Below are positions 8,195 through 15,651 of a DNA stretch of 36,123 nt, piece after piece; position 1 is the first letter of the stretch, and each line of letters opens with the position of its first letter. A program made the translations under genes and the position numbers. The DNA comes from Pseudomonadota bacterium. GTDB taxonomy: Bacteria; Pseudomonadota; Gammaproteobacteria; Steroidobacterales; Steroidobacteraceae. The notes below the pieces were generated by a model. The model saw only the letters and a list, made by a program, of their open reading frames with translations, was not told where the DNA came from and did not search any database. The DNA lies in NCBI GenBank assembly GCA_016703895.1, contig JADJBE010000030.1, positions 1-36,123 of the forward strand, read 5' to 3'.

Positions 8195-8566
8195 ATGGCC
8201 ATGAGTCGATTCGAAGGCGACGTGGAGTACCTGCGGCGGCGAGAGTATTGGGGGCAGCAGGTCGCAGACCTCGTTCTGGCGATTGCTCGTCAGGTCGACG
8301 GGTGTGACATTCGGTTGGACGACCCGCTTTGGATCGAGAATGTCCTGCATCACAGCGAGGCAATATTTCCGAATGCTGACCCGCGGTCGATCGAAAAGCT
8401 TCGGGCCTTCATTGCAATGTATCTGTGCGTTCGGCGAAGGGCCATGGAAGAACTGGGTTATCGGGAGACCGTCGCTCTGATCGGCGATATCCCCTCGAGA
8501 CTGCGTTGTTTGTACAGACCGCCTCGGCCACGCGATCGCCTTCGCGCGCGCAGTCGCGCTTTTTGA
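8195..8566 (+). CDS. Hypothetical protein
   Basis: A soluble protein of about 123 residues if started at ATG 8195 (MAMSRFEGDVEYLRRREYWG). In-frame alternatives are 8156 and 8201. The part up to residue ~100 looks coding, with helical segments such as VADLVLAIARQVDG and RSIEKLRAFIAMYLCVRRRA. The last ~20 residues (RPPRPRDRLRARSRAF) are Arg-rich and are encoded across a GC-rich hairpin with a T tract (8546-8565). The native stop may therefore lie earlier, and a small indel may have extended the frame. I do not recognise the family and see no signal peptide. It lies between the lipoprotein and the DUF2933/ICMT-like gene. Confidence 0.45.
   Translation: MAMSRFEGDVEYLRRREYWGQQVADLVLAIARQVDGCDIRLDDPLWIENVLHHSEAIFPNADPRSIEKLRAFIAMYLCVRRRAMEELGYRETVALIGDIPSRLRCLYRPPRPRDRLRARSRAF
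8546..8565 (+). terminator. Rho-independent terminator-like hairpin
   Basis: Stem GCGCG/CGCGC with a 4-nt loop (CAGT) is followed by TTTTTGATTT. It lies at the end of the hypothetical gene and upstream of the DUF2933/ICMT-like gene, so it would end transcription of the 7907-8566 genes. The stem is short, so efficiency is uncertain. Confidence 0.5.
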
Positions 8567-8685
8567 TTTAGCCGCCGTGGATTCTTTGCTGCCACACACA
8601 GCACCCATCCGAACTGCGTTGTCGGCGGCAAACGACTAGCTCCTCAATTTTCTCTGTCTGGGCGTCCCCAGGGAAAGGGCTGAAT

Positions 8686-9657
8686 ATGACTGACGAACTC
8701 GAACCCAAACAGAACGCGTGGAAGTCTCGCGCCAATCTTGCATTCATGGTGTTTGCCGGCATCGGCGCGTTCTTGTTGATTGCCGAGCACTGGGCGCATC
8801 TGCTGCCATACCTTCCCTGGGTCTTCCTGGCCGCCTGCCCGCTGATGCACTTCTTCATGCATGGAGGCCACGGTCACAGGCACGACGGAGCATCGCAATC
8901 CGGTGCCAGCGGCATTAACTCCGCGGAGGCAAAGCCCGAACGGCCGCAACGTCAACAGCGCTACGCTACTTCACGAACCGCGACAACACGGAGGCCGACC
9001 ATGAGCGAAAGCGCACCTGCCTACGGACTTTGGTCACTCGTGATTGTCAATTCGCTGGTGTTCATCATCTTTGCTTTCAGCTTTGCAAAGCCGCAGTCCT
9101 CGCGGGATTGGCGTTCGTTTGGCGCCTTCTCCGCGTTCCTGGTGGCCCTCTTCACAGAGATGTACGGGTTCCCATTAACGATCTACCTCTTATCCGGGTG
9201 GCTGACGTCGCGCTTTCCCGGCGTCGATTTCAGTTCGCATGACGGTGGGCACCTGCTGGAGATGCTGTTCGGGTGGCGAAACAATCCGCACTTCGGGCCA
9301 TTTCATCTCATGAGCGCGGTTGCCATCGGCAGCGGCTTCTGGCTCCTTGCGTCGGCATGGAAGGTGCTCTATGCCGCGCAACGCTCCCACACGCTGGCGG
9401 CCTCCGGGCCGTACGCCCGACTGCGCCATCCGCAGTACGCAGGATTCGTGCTCATCATGTTTGGCTTCCTGCTGCAATGGCCCACGCTGGTGACGCTCGT
9501 GATGTTCCCGATACTCGTCAGCATGTATATCGCCCTTGCCATGCGCGAGGAGCGTGAGGCTGAGGAGGAGTTCGGACAACTCTGGCGTGAATATGCAGGG
9601 AGAACCCCGCGGTTCCTTCCGCACTTCGGCAACGGCAGGACGAGCTTCTCGAACTAG
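8686..9657 (+). CDS. DUF2933 domain fused to an ICMT-family membrane methyltransferase-like protein
   Basis: A 323-residue membrane protein with two parts. Residues ~10-70 form a DUF2933-like module: a membrane segment (FMVFAGIGAFLLIAEHW), a second (LPYLPWVFLAACPLM), then the His-rich HFFMHGGHGHRHDG. Residues 106-323 form an isoprenylcysteine carboxyl methyltransferase-like protein with several membrane helices. Its signature is GPYARLRHPQYAGFVLIMFG, followed by EEREAEEEFGQLWREYAGR. Such proteins methylate or otherwise modify small or membrane substrates; the bacterial substrate is generally unknown. The linker (residues ~72-105) is low complexity. ATG 9001 has its own CGGAGG ribosome site at good spacing. 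The two parts may therefore have been separate, consecutive genes now in one frame, or both products may be made. Both families occur together in copper and silver gene clusters (general knowledge). Confidence 0.75.
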   Translation: MTDELEPKQNAWKSRANLAFMVFAGIGAFLLIAEHWAHLLPYLPWVFLAACPLMHFFMHGGHGHRHDGASQSGASGINSAEAKPERPQRQQRYATSRTATTRRPTMSESAPAYGLWSLVIVNSLVFIIFAFSFAKPQSSRDWRSFGAFSAFLVALFTEMYGFPLTIYLLSGWLTSRFPGVDFSSHDGGHLLEMLFGWRNNPHFGPFHLMSAVAIGSGFWLLASAWKVLYAAQRSHTLAASGPYARLRHPQYAGFVLIMFGFLLQWPTLVTLVMFPILVSMYIALAMREEREAEEEFGQLWREYAGRTPRFLPHFGNGRTSFSN

Positions 9658-9798
9658 GGGCGCGACAAAACTCTGTGATGAACCGTTGTGCATACGTTCA
9701 CTGTCATGACTAGCAGCTATCACAACCAACGCGACGCGCTTCGGACGCCTAGCGGGATCCGCCCATGCCGCGTGGAGAGGGATGGTGCACGCGGCTCG

Positions 9799-10197
9799 AT
9801 GACGTGGTGGACGGGGACCTGTTTTCGGCACTTGATCGTGCTACTGCTCCTACTCGCTTTCCCGTTGGAGAGTTGGGCGGAATTTGTGCCCGTCATGCCT
9901 TCGGGCACAGCAACGAGCTGCCAACATGCTGAAGTGTGTTCGCCGCTGGTCCCAGAACTCGTTACTCCCTGCCCGTTCGACGCGATGGCCCCTATGCTGA
10001 CGACGGCTGCGATGAGTCCCCAACCGTTGGGATGCGCGGGTTGCTGCGAGTTGACCGCTGGAATGGTCGTCCTCACGAGTAGCGAAGCGGCCGGCTACGT
10101 GGCCGCAACGCGCCAATGGGCGCGGCTAGACCTCACCTGGGTTCTACCGTCGCCGCCGACTGCGCGATTGGAGCGTCCACCCAAGCTTCCTTCATGA
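9799..10197 (+). CDS. Exported Cys-containing small protein, DUF2946/CopL-like
   Basis: A protein of about 132 residues with an N-terminal export signal (CFRHLIVLLLLLAFPLESWA). The mature part has scattered Cys residues (SCQHAEVC, PCPF, CAGCCEL) and a Pro-rich end (LERPPKLPS). A hydrophobic leader, Cys/His positions and a PP-rich tail resemble small periplasmic proteins (DUF2946/CopL type) in copper clusters. The resemblance is by overall pattern only. Position between the DUF2933/ICMT-like and DsrE-like genes supports a role in the metal response. An in-frame GTG at 9688 would add 37 residues ahead of the signal peptide, so ATG 9799 is preferred, although its ribosome site is weak. It could bind copper through the CxxCC motif (inference). 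Confidence 0.45.
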   Translation: MTWWTGTCFRHLIVLLLLLAFPLESWAEFVPVMPSGTATSCQHAEVCSPLVPELVTPCPFDAMAPMLTTAAMSPQPLGCAGCCELTAGMVVLTSSEAAGYVAATRQWARLDLTWVLPSPPTARLERPPKLPS

Positions 10198-10277
10198 GCT
10201 GACATCTGGCGCCGGCAGTTGCCGCGCACTCTCACGGCCGCTCATAGGCCACCACTCAAGATTGAAGGAGTATTGCA

Positions 10278-10833
10278 ATGGCTCGCATTTTTGCCCTGGT
10301 TTTGGCCGCAGTTTTGTCTACCGCAGCCGTCCCCGCCCTCGCGGCGAACGAGGCACAATCGACAGCGACTGCGACCACCACCGCGCCGGTCGCCACCAAG
10401 CTCGGTTGCGTCGACTCATCGGCGCCTGCGACGTCCGAGACCACCGCCGTCTCCGTACGACCGGTAAGCACAGGCCCGACGGACGCACCAAAGGTGATCT
10501 TTCAACTCAGTACCGCTGATGACGCAACGACCATCCTGCGGTTCGTGACCAACCATCTGGCCGTGGAGCCAACAGCGCGTGGCGGTAGTCGGATACGCCG
10601 ACGGCATCGACTCCATGTTGAGGGACGCGAAAGACGCCAATGGCAAGCCCTACGCCGATCAAATGGCGACTTTGGCGGAACGGGGTGTGGAGTTCAAGGT
10701 GTGCAACAACACGTTGCGGGCGCGCAGGCTCACCGCTGAGGCCGTTGGCGCACCGGCAGTGGTAGTACCAGGCGCGGTCAACGAAATCATCCGGCTCCAG
10801 ACGAAGGAGGGTTACGCCTACTTCCGGAACTGA
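10278..10833 (+). pseudogene. Exported DsrE-family protein, one frameshift
   Basis: Starts MARIFALVLAAVLSTAAVPA with a good signal peptide and an AAGGAG ribosome site. After a Thr/Ala-rich linker comes the DsrE-like fold: KVIFQLSTADDATTILRFVT, then a frame change near 10570-10580. It continues VAVVGYADGIDSMLRDA, LAERGVEFKVCNNTLRARRL and VPGAVNEIIRLQTKEGYAYF. The conserved Cys of the DsrE/DsrF-like fold is present (VCNNT). The family includes sulfur-transfer and sulfur-relay proteins; exported versions are common beside thiol- or metal-related genes. Joined across the indel, the protein is about 185 residues, normal for the exported form. If the frameshift is real, only the N-terminal half is made. 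No partner such as DsrF or DsrH is nearby. Confidence 0.7.
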
Positions 10834-10850
10834 GTAATTCGACCGAGTCA

Positions 10851-10878
10851 ACGGCCCGTACCTATGAGTACGGGCCGT
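10851..10878 (+). terminator. Perfect 11-bp hairpin downstream of the DsrE-like gene
   Basis: ACGGCCCGTAC, a 6-nt loop, then GTACGGGCCGT. It sits 17 bases after the DsrE-like stop codon and would act as a transcription end. There is no T tract on either side, so it may be an RNA-stabilising hairpin rather than an intrinsic terminator. Confidence 0.5.
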
Positions 10879-11174
10879 GGCTGTTGCCCAAGTCGCCCAG
10901 CCTCCGCCGAGAAGGCGTCAAATGCATTGCGTAATTAGCGGGCCAACTCACAACCCAGCGACATGAAGTCGATGGCCTAGCGATGGGCCCCTCACCCGAA
11001 TCGCCGTTGCCCGCGTTGGCGCAAACAGTCGTGGGTTCCTGCTTACCACCAGTAGACGTGGGCGAAGGGCAGGCGGAAATGGCATCCGTAGCGCAGGTGG
11101 GAGGTCGGTCCGTCGCGGCAAATGAATGTCGTCGCCGATAATGATCAATGAAAGCGGAGAGAAACGCTGGCCCC
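10879..11174. other. Intergenic region between convergent genes
   Basis: About 300 bases between the DsrE-like hairpin and the end of the minus-strand copper operon. Short frames exist on both strands but none has a ribosome site or recognisable protein character. I see no RNA gene, operator or repeat that I can support here. Confidence 0.5.
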
Positions 11175-11723
11175 TCATTTACTTTCGGCATCGGCATTTG
11201 GGCGATGGCCATCCTGGCGGCGACCGGTACGCAGCAGCCATACGCCGACCGCGGCAAGTACCGCGTAATTCAGCAGTAGGAACCACGGCGCGTTCCAGGC
11301 GGGACCGTCGAAACCGCGCTCGGTGATCGGGTAGAGTACTGGCACCGGGTAGTACGCGGCCGAATGGGTGAATACGTCGATGACGATGTGCGACCACCAG
11401 CCGAGTAGCGGGATCCAAAGCGAGCGCCGCACGACCCACAGCAGCAGCGTGACCACGCCGGCCACGATGGCGCTGTGCATGATGCAGTGCAGGTGGTGCG
11501 ACAGGAGGTTGACGAGCGGCGGCAGTCCGGGCTCGTGGTCGGGGACGGCAATCGCATAGGCCTGCAGCGTCGCCATTGATCCATCGCCGAACGCCCACCA
11601 CGCCAGAATCGGCAGCAGGTGCAGAATGTCCGGTAGTGCCGCCAGCGCCACCGTCAGGGCGATGATACGGGGTGCAAGCGGCCAGCGGCGCCGCGCCGCC
11701 GCAACGCCGGCGCCGGCCCACAA
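11175..11723 (-). CDS. Polytopic membrane protein, metal-dependent hydrolase-like (YdjM/DUF457 type)
   Basis: A membrane protein of about 182 residues with four or five hydrophobic segments (IIALTVALAALPDILHLLPI, IVAGVVTLLLWVV, LLNYAVLAAVGVWLL). Conserved polar groups sit inside them: PDILH, SHHLHCIMHS and GWWSHIVIDVFTHS. This His/Asp pattern matches the membrane-bound metal-dependent hydrolase group; no substrate is known. The only start codon after the copA stop in this frame is TTG at 11723. The codons between that stop and the TTG read VVDIFAHA, which looks like the natural beginning of such a protein. The true start may have been lost, or translation may be coupled to copA, which ends 40 bases upstream. 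It is the last gene of the probable copper operon. Its role there is unknown. Confidence 0.6.
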   Translation of the reverse strand: MWAGAGVAAARRRWPLAPRIIALTVALAALPDILHLLPILAWWAFGDGSMATLQAYAIAVPDHEPGLPPLVNLLSHHLHCIMHSAIVAGVVTLLLWVVRRSLWIPLLGWWSHIVIDVFTHSAAYYPVPVLYPITERGFDGPAWNAPWFLLLNYAVLAAVGVWLLRTGRRQDGHRPNADAESK

Positions 11724-11762
11724 GGCATGCGCAAAGATGTCGACGACTGCGCCGGCGCCTTC

Positions 11763-14123
11763 TCAGTCCTGCCGCACGACCGCGCCGCGCAGGCGCAGGG
11801 CATTGCCGATCACCGACGCCGAACTCAGGCTCATCGCCAGCGCGGCGAACATCGGCGACAGCAGCCAGCCGGTGAATGCGTACAGCACGCCCGCAGCCAG
11901 CGGCACGCCGAGCGCGTTGTAGACGAATGCGAAGCCCAGGTTCTGCTTCATGTTCGCCACCGTCGTGACCGACAGCACCCGTGCCGCCGCGATCCCACGC
12001 AGATCGCCCTTCACCAGGGTGAGCTGCGCGCTGTTCATGGCCACGTCGGTGCCAGTGCCCATGGCAATGCCGACGTCGGCGCGTGCCAATGCCGGCGCGT
12101 CGTTGATCCCGTCGCCGGCCATTGCCACGACGCGGCCTTCGCTCTGCAGGCGCTCGACCAGTTGCAGCTTGTCGGCGGGTTTGACTTCACCGTACACCTC
12201 GTCGATACCAAGCCGCTCGCCCACGGCGCGTGCGGTCGTCAGCCCGTCACCGGTGGCCATCAGTACCCGCAGGCCCGCCTTCCGCAGCGTTGCCAGCGCA
12301 TCTGCGGTCGTCGCCTTGATCGGGTCGGACACCGCGAGCAGGCCGGCCAGCCGCCCATCGACGGCCAGGTGCATGACACTTGCGCCCTGGCTGCGCAGCG
12401 TCTCCGCTTGTGGGATCAGGGCCGACACGTCGACACCGAGCTGCTGCATCAGCGTGGTGTTGCCCAGCGCGAGCGTTCTCCCGCCCACCACGCCGCGCAC
12501 ACCGATACCGGATTCCGAGTTGAACTGCTCGGCCTTGTCGAGCGCCAGGGCCCGATCGCGGGCGGCGGTAACAATAGCTGCGGCCAGCGGATGTTCGCTG
12601 CCCTGATCGAGGCTGGCGGCCAGACGCAGCACGTCGCTCTCGTCGAACCCGTGCGCGGGAACCGCGCGCTCGAAGGTCGGCCTTCCTTCGGTGAGGGTAC
12701 CGGTCTTGTCCACGATCAGGGTGTCGACCTTGCACAGGTTCTCGATCGCCGCGGCGTCGCGAAACAGCACGCCCTGTGTCGCGCCACGGCCGGTCGCGAC
12801 CATGATCGACATCGGCGTTGCCAGGCCCAGCGCACAGGGGCAGGCGATGATCAGCACCGAAACTGCATTGATCAGGCCATAGACCCAGCTCGGCTCCGGA
12901 CCGAACAGGCCCCAGACGAAGAACGTTAGCACGGCAATGCCCACCACGCCGACGACGAAGTAGCCGGCCACGGTGTCGGCCATCCGCTGCATCGGCGCGC
13001 GCGAGCGCTGTGCCAGAGCCACCATCTGCACGATCTGGGCGAACACGGTCGCCGAGCCGACGTGCTCGGAGCGCATCACCAGCGCGCCGCTGGTGTTGAG
13101 CGTGGCGCCGATCAGTTTGTCGCCGGGGCGCTTGGTCACCGGCAGCGGCTCGCCGGTCAGCATCGACTCGTCCAGTGCGCTGCTGCCCTCGACCACGACC
13201 CCGTCGACCGGCACCTGCTCGCCCGGCCGCACGCGCAACAGGTCGCCAACGTGCACCTGGACCAGCGGGACTTCCGCCTCGCTGCCGTCGGCTTCGATCC
13301 GCCGCGCGGTCTTGGGCGCAAGGCGCAGCAGCGACTTGATCGCAGCCGAAGTCTGGGACCGCGCGTTGAGTTCGAGGATCTGTCCGAGCAGGGTCAGGGA
13401 GATGATCACCGCCGCAGCCTCGAAATACACCGCCACGCGCCCCATCGACACGAACGAGTCCGGGAATACCTGCGGCGCGACCGTCGCGACGACGCTGTAA
13501 AGGAAGGCTGCGCCGGTGCCGATCCCGATCAGCGTCCACATATTGGGGCTGCGGTTGACAATGGACTGGCCACCGCGGACGAAGAATGGCCCGCCGGCCC
13601 AGAACATGATCGGCAGCGTAAGGACGAGTTCGATCCAGCTCTGCGTCCCCATCTCGAACCATTGCAGGCGATGGCCGAGCATCGCCAGCAAGGTGACGAT
13701 CGCTGTCAGCGGCAGGGTCCACCAGAAGCGCCGTTGGAAGGCGAGCAGCTCGGGGTTTTCGTCTCCTTCGAGCGCGGGCAGTACAGGCTCGAGTGTCATC
13801 CCGCATTTCGGGCAGTTGCCCGGGTGGTCCTGCCGGATCTCCGGATGCATCGGGCAGGTGTAGACGGTCCCGGGCGGTGCTGCGGGCGGGGTTGGGTCGG
13901 CGGGTTGGCCCAGCAGACGCGGCTCGACGTACCTGGCGGGATCGGCACCGAACTTTGCCTGACACTTGGCACTGCAGAAGTAATAGGGCCGGCCGACGTG
14001 TTCCAGCCGATGTGGCGACTGGTCGGTGACTACCATGCCGCAAACAGGATCTTTCAGTCCGCCGGAAGGCATGGGTGCCGGTTGACTGTGGTGGGCGTGG
14101 CCGTCGTGCGCCTGCGTATCCAT
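11763..14123 (-). CDS. copA: Cu(I)/Ag(I)-exporting P1B-type ATPase with YHS and heavy-metal-binding N-terminus
   Basis: A 786-residue ATPase that pumps monovalent copper or silver from cytoplasm to periplasm. Order: His-rich start (HDGHAHH); YHS domain at ~23-66 with PVCGM and FCSAKC; heavy-metal-binding domain at 88-113 (TCPMHPE, CPKCGM); membrane helices; TGE at 323-325; the CPC transport motif at 428-430 in IIACPCALGLATP; DKTGT with phospho-Asp472; HP at 511-512; GDGIND at 670-675; YN at 735-736 and MSLSS near 764. CPC with YN and MxxSS places it in the P1B-1 (Cu/Ag) group. It lacks the usual ferredoxin-like HMA domains; the YHS and HMBD modules take their place. Start ATG 14123 has a GGAG site seven bases upstream; longer in-frame readings run into non-coding-like sequence. 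It lies downstream of DUF302 and Met-rich genes on the same strand. Confidence 0.95.
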   Translation of the reverse strand: MDTQAHDGHAHHSQPAPMPSGGLKDPVCGMVVTDQSPHRLEHVGRPYYFCSAKCQAKFGADPARYVEPRLLGQPADPTPPAAPPGTVYTCPMHPEIRQDHPGNCPKCGMTLEPVLPALEGDENPELLAFQRRFWWTLPLTAIVTLLAMLGHRLQWFEMGTQSWIELVLTLPIMFWAGGPFFVRGGQSIVNRSPNMWTLIGIGTGAAFLYSVVATVAPQVFPDSFVSMGRVAVYFEAAAVIISLTLLGQILELNARSQTSAAIKSLLRLAPKTARRIEADGSEAEVPLVQVHVGDLLRVRPGEQVPVDGVVVEGSSALDESMLTGEPLPVTKRPGDKLIGATLNTSGALVMRSEHVGSATVFAQIVQMVALAQRSRAPMQRMADTVAGYFVVGVVGIAVLTFFVWGLFGPEPSWVYGLINAVSVLIIACPCALGLATPMSIMVATGRGATQGVLFRDAAAIENLCKVDTLIVDKTGTLTEGRPTFERAVPAHGFDESDVLRLAASLDQGSEHPLAAAIVTAARDRALALDKAEQFNSESGIGVRGVVGGRTLALGNTTLMQQLGVDVSALIPQAETLRSQGASVMHLAVDGRLAGLLAVSDPIKATTADALATLRKAGLRVLMATGDGLTTARAVGERLGIDEVYGEVKPADKLQLVERLQSEGRVVAMAGDGINDAPALARADVGIAMGTGTDVAMNSAQLTLVKGDLRGIAAARVLSVTTVANMKQNLGFAFVYNALGVPLAAGVLYAFTGWLLSPMFAALAMSLSSASVIGNALRLRGAVVRQD

Positions 14124-14277
14124 GGGCCTACTCCATCCTGTCTCTTCGTTGTCGGAAAGGCGCAGCGCGTCGACGCCAACCTTGGTAGAGCGCGGAACCG
14201 GTCGGCCACAGTCCGACAGGCTGGCGCCTATGCGTCTTCGCCGAAAGCGCCCACTTCGCCGATCGGGTACCTGATGA

Positions 14278-14736
14278 TCAGCTGCGGTCGGGCCGAGCCG
14301 TCTTGCCCACCAGCGACGATCGCACTCGCTCGAGCCGTTGGCGAACCTCATGCGCCACCCGGCCAATCTCGGGGTCACTGGTCAACTGCAGTACCGCCAC
14401 CGGGTCCATGAACGCGACCACGAGGCGTCCATCAGCTTCCTCCCGCACGACTACATTGCACGGCAGCAACAACCCAATGTCAGGCTCGGCGCTCAGCGCG
14501 CGGTGCGCCAGTGGCGGATTGCAGGCGCCGAGAATTCGATACGGTCGCCCGTCGATGCCAAGCTTGACCTTCATCGTGGACTGCACGTCGATATCGGTGA
14601 GAACGCCGAAACCCTCGGTCTTGAGCGCCTCCGTCACGCGGCCTACGGCTTGTGCGAAGTCCAGGTCCTCAAGGACGCAATGAAAACCATAACTCGTCGT
14701 CGTTGCCGCGGGTACAACGTCGTTTGGGCTGGCCAT
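14278..14736 (-). CDS. DUF302 family protein
   Basis: A 152-residue soluble protein. The core matches DUF302: DFAQAVGRVTEALKTEGFGV, TDIDVQSTMKVKLG, YRILGACNPPLAHRAL and IGLLLPCNVVVREEADG. No signal peptide is seen, so it is probably cytoplasmic. The conserved Cys in GACNPP and PCNVV could bind metal or take part in redox chemistry, but the family's function is not established. ATG 14736 has an AAGGAAGG ribosome site that overlaps the stop of the Met-rich gene ten bases upstream, a sign of a shared operon. copA begins 154 bases downstream. DUF302 genes are frequent in copper and sulfur clusters. Confidence 0.85.
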   Translation of the reverse strand: MASPNDVVPAATTTSYGFHCVLEDLDFAQAVGRVTEALKTEGFGVLTDIDVQSTMKVKLGIDGRPYRILGACNPPLAHRALSAEPDIGLLLPCNVVVREEADGRLVVAFMDPVAVLQLTSDPEIGRVAHEVRQRLERVRSSLVGKTARPDRS

Positions 14737-14746
14737 GATGCCTTCC

Positions 14747-15190
14747 TTACGGCTTCGCCGGAGGTGGCGGCAGTTGGTCCATCATTGTCTGCATCATCAT
14801 CTGCATCATGTCCATGCGCTTCTGCATCATCTGCATCTGCGCGGTGGTGTCCGCAGGCTTGCCCTTCGGACCCGTATTGCCACCGCCCATCATTGCGCCG
14901 CCTGGCATCGTCTTATTCATCATCGCCATGCTCGACTGCATTTCCTTTCGTTGCTCGTCCATGAGCTTCTGACGCTCCTCGGGCGTGGTGGCGCTCATCA
15001 CCTTCTCGTGCATGACCTGCATGCGTTTCATGCGCTCGTCCATCTGCCCCATCGGGCTCTGCGCGCCCATCATAGTGGCTGCTTGATTGGTGGAGGGCTT
15101 TGGTGAGGGCGCTTTCGCCTCCTGTGCCAAAGTCGCGCCCGAACCCAGCAAGACTACGGCACTAACAGCAATTGCGAGTAATTTGTTCAT
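14747..15190 (-). CDS. Met-rich periplasmic protein, probable copper binder
   Basis: A 147-residue exported protein. The signal peptide is MNKLLAIAVSAVVLLGSGAT followed by LAQ. The mature part is loaded with Met in helical spacing: ATMMGAQSPMGQMDERMKRM, SSMAMMNKTMPGGAMMGGG, and QMQMMQKRMDMMQMMMQTMM near the end. Such Met clusters favour Cu(I) or Ag(I) binding; the role as a periplasmic sponge or chaperone is inferred. The C-terminus is Pro-rich (LPPPPAKP). Start ATG 15190 is chosen because the signal peptide begins there and GGAG lies at proper spacing; a longer frame to 15241 adds nothing protein-like. It is the first gene of the minus-strand set Met-rich/DUF302/copA/membrane protein, so the operon promoter should lie just upstream. 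Confidence 0.8.
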   Translation of the reverse strand: MNKLLAIAVSAVVLLGSGATLAQEAKAPSPKPSTNQAATMMGAQSPMGQMDERMKRMQVMHEKVMSATTPEERQKLMDEQRKEMQSSMAMMNKTMPGGAMMGGGNTGPKGKPADTTAQMQMMQKRMDMMQMMMQTMMDQLPPPPAKP

Positions 15191-15613
15191 GTGCATCTCC
15201 ATTTGCATTTGTTCGGCAGTCCCAGCTGTGCATTCGGGCAACGCAGACCGTCCCGCAAAGGGCGAGGCTTTACACCTCGCAATCGTGGTTAACGGGCCCG
15301 GACTGCACCCGTCTCATTGGCGACCGAGGCTTCCTCGTCATAAGCGAGTTCCGCGTCAAGGTCGTGGTACATCCTAGCGGCCGCGTATCGCCACAATCGC
15401 CTTGCCGGTAGAGATCGTCTGTGCGTTGCCGAACGAAGCGTGATGAAGATCTGGCGAAGAAGGGCTGTAGAACGCGTGGCCTTGCCAAAAGCTTGCTTGC
15501 GATACTTTGCTTCGTAAACTTTCGCCTGCGCAGCCCTTGGTGTCGCGATGTCTGCGTGTGCGGCCGCCTCGTCCACTTGTTCAGCAATTGACGCTAAGCA
15601 ATGCCGCGCCGCA
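15191..15613. other. Intergenic region upstream of the copA operon
   Basis: About 420 bases between the Met-rich gene and the hairpin after the DUF4148 gene. It should hold the promoter of the minus-strand operon. I found no TKAC-N6-GTAA site here. A 95-codon minus-strand frame (15289-15576) starts at GTG without a ribosome site and has no recognisable features, so I do not call it a gene. Confidence 0.5.
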
Positions 15614-15642
15614 GGCGGAAACCGGGGTCACCGGTTTCCGCC
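15614..15642 (-). terminator. Perfect 12-bp hairpin after the DUF4148 gene
   Basis: GGCGGAAACCGG, a 5-nt loop, then CCGGTTTCCGCC. It sits ten bases beyond the stop codon of the minus-strand DUF4148 gene, the right place for a transcription terminator. No clear T tract follows, so termination is likely but not certain. Confidence 0.6.
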
Positions 15643-15651
15643 GTCGCTACC

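Noticed and set aside
14124..14378. Extension of copA upstream of ATG 14123
   Set aside because: The 85 added residues are Arg-rich, overlap the DUF302 gene and have no ribosome site, whereas 14123 has GGAG at proper spacing.
13062..14411. Plus-strand frame of 449 codons opposite copA
   Set aside because: Composition is that of a shadow frame and it covers the conserved motifs of copA.
10851..15642. CRISPR array or tandem short repeats around the perfect hairpins
   Set aside because: Each hairpin occurs once, there are no regularly spaced copies, and no cas-like gene is present.
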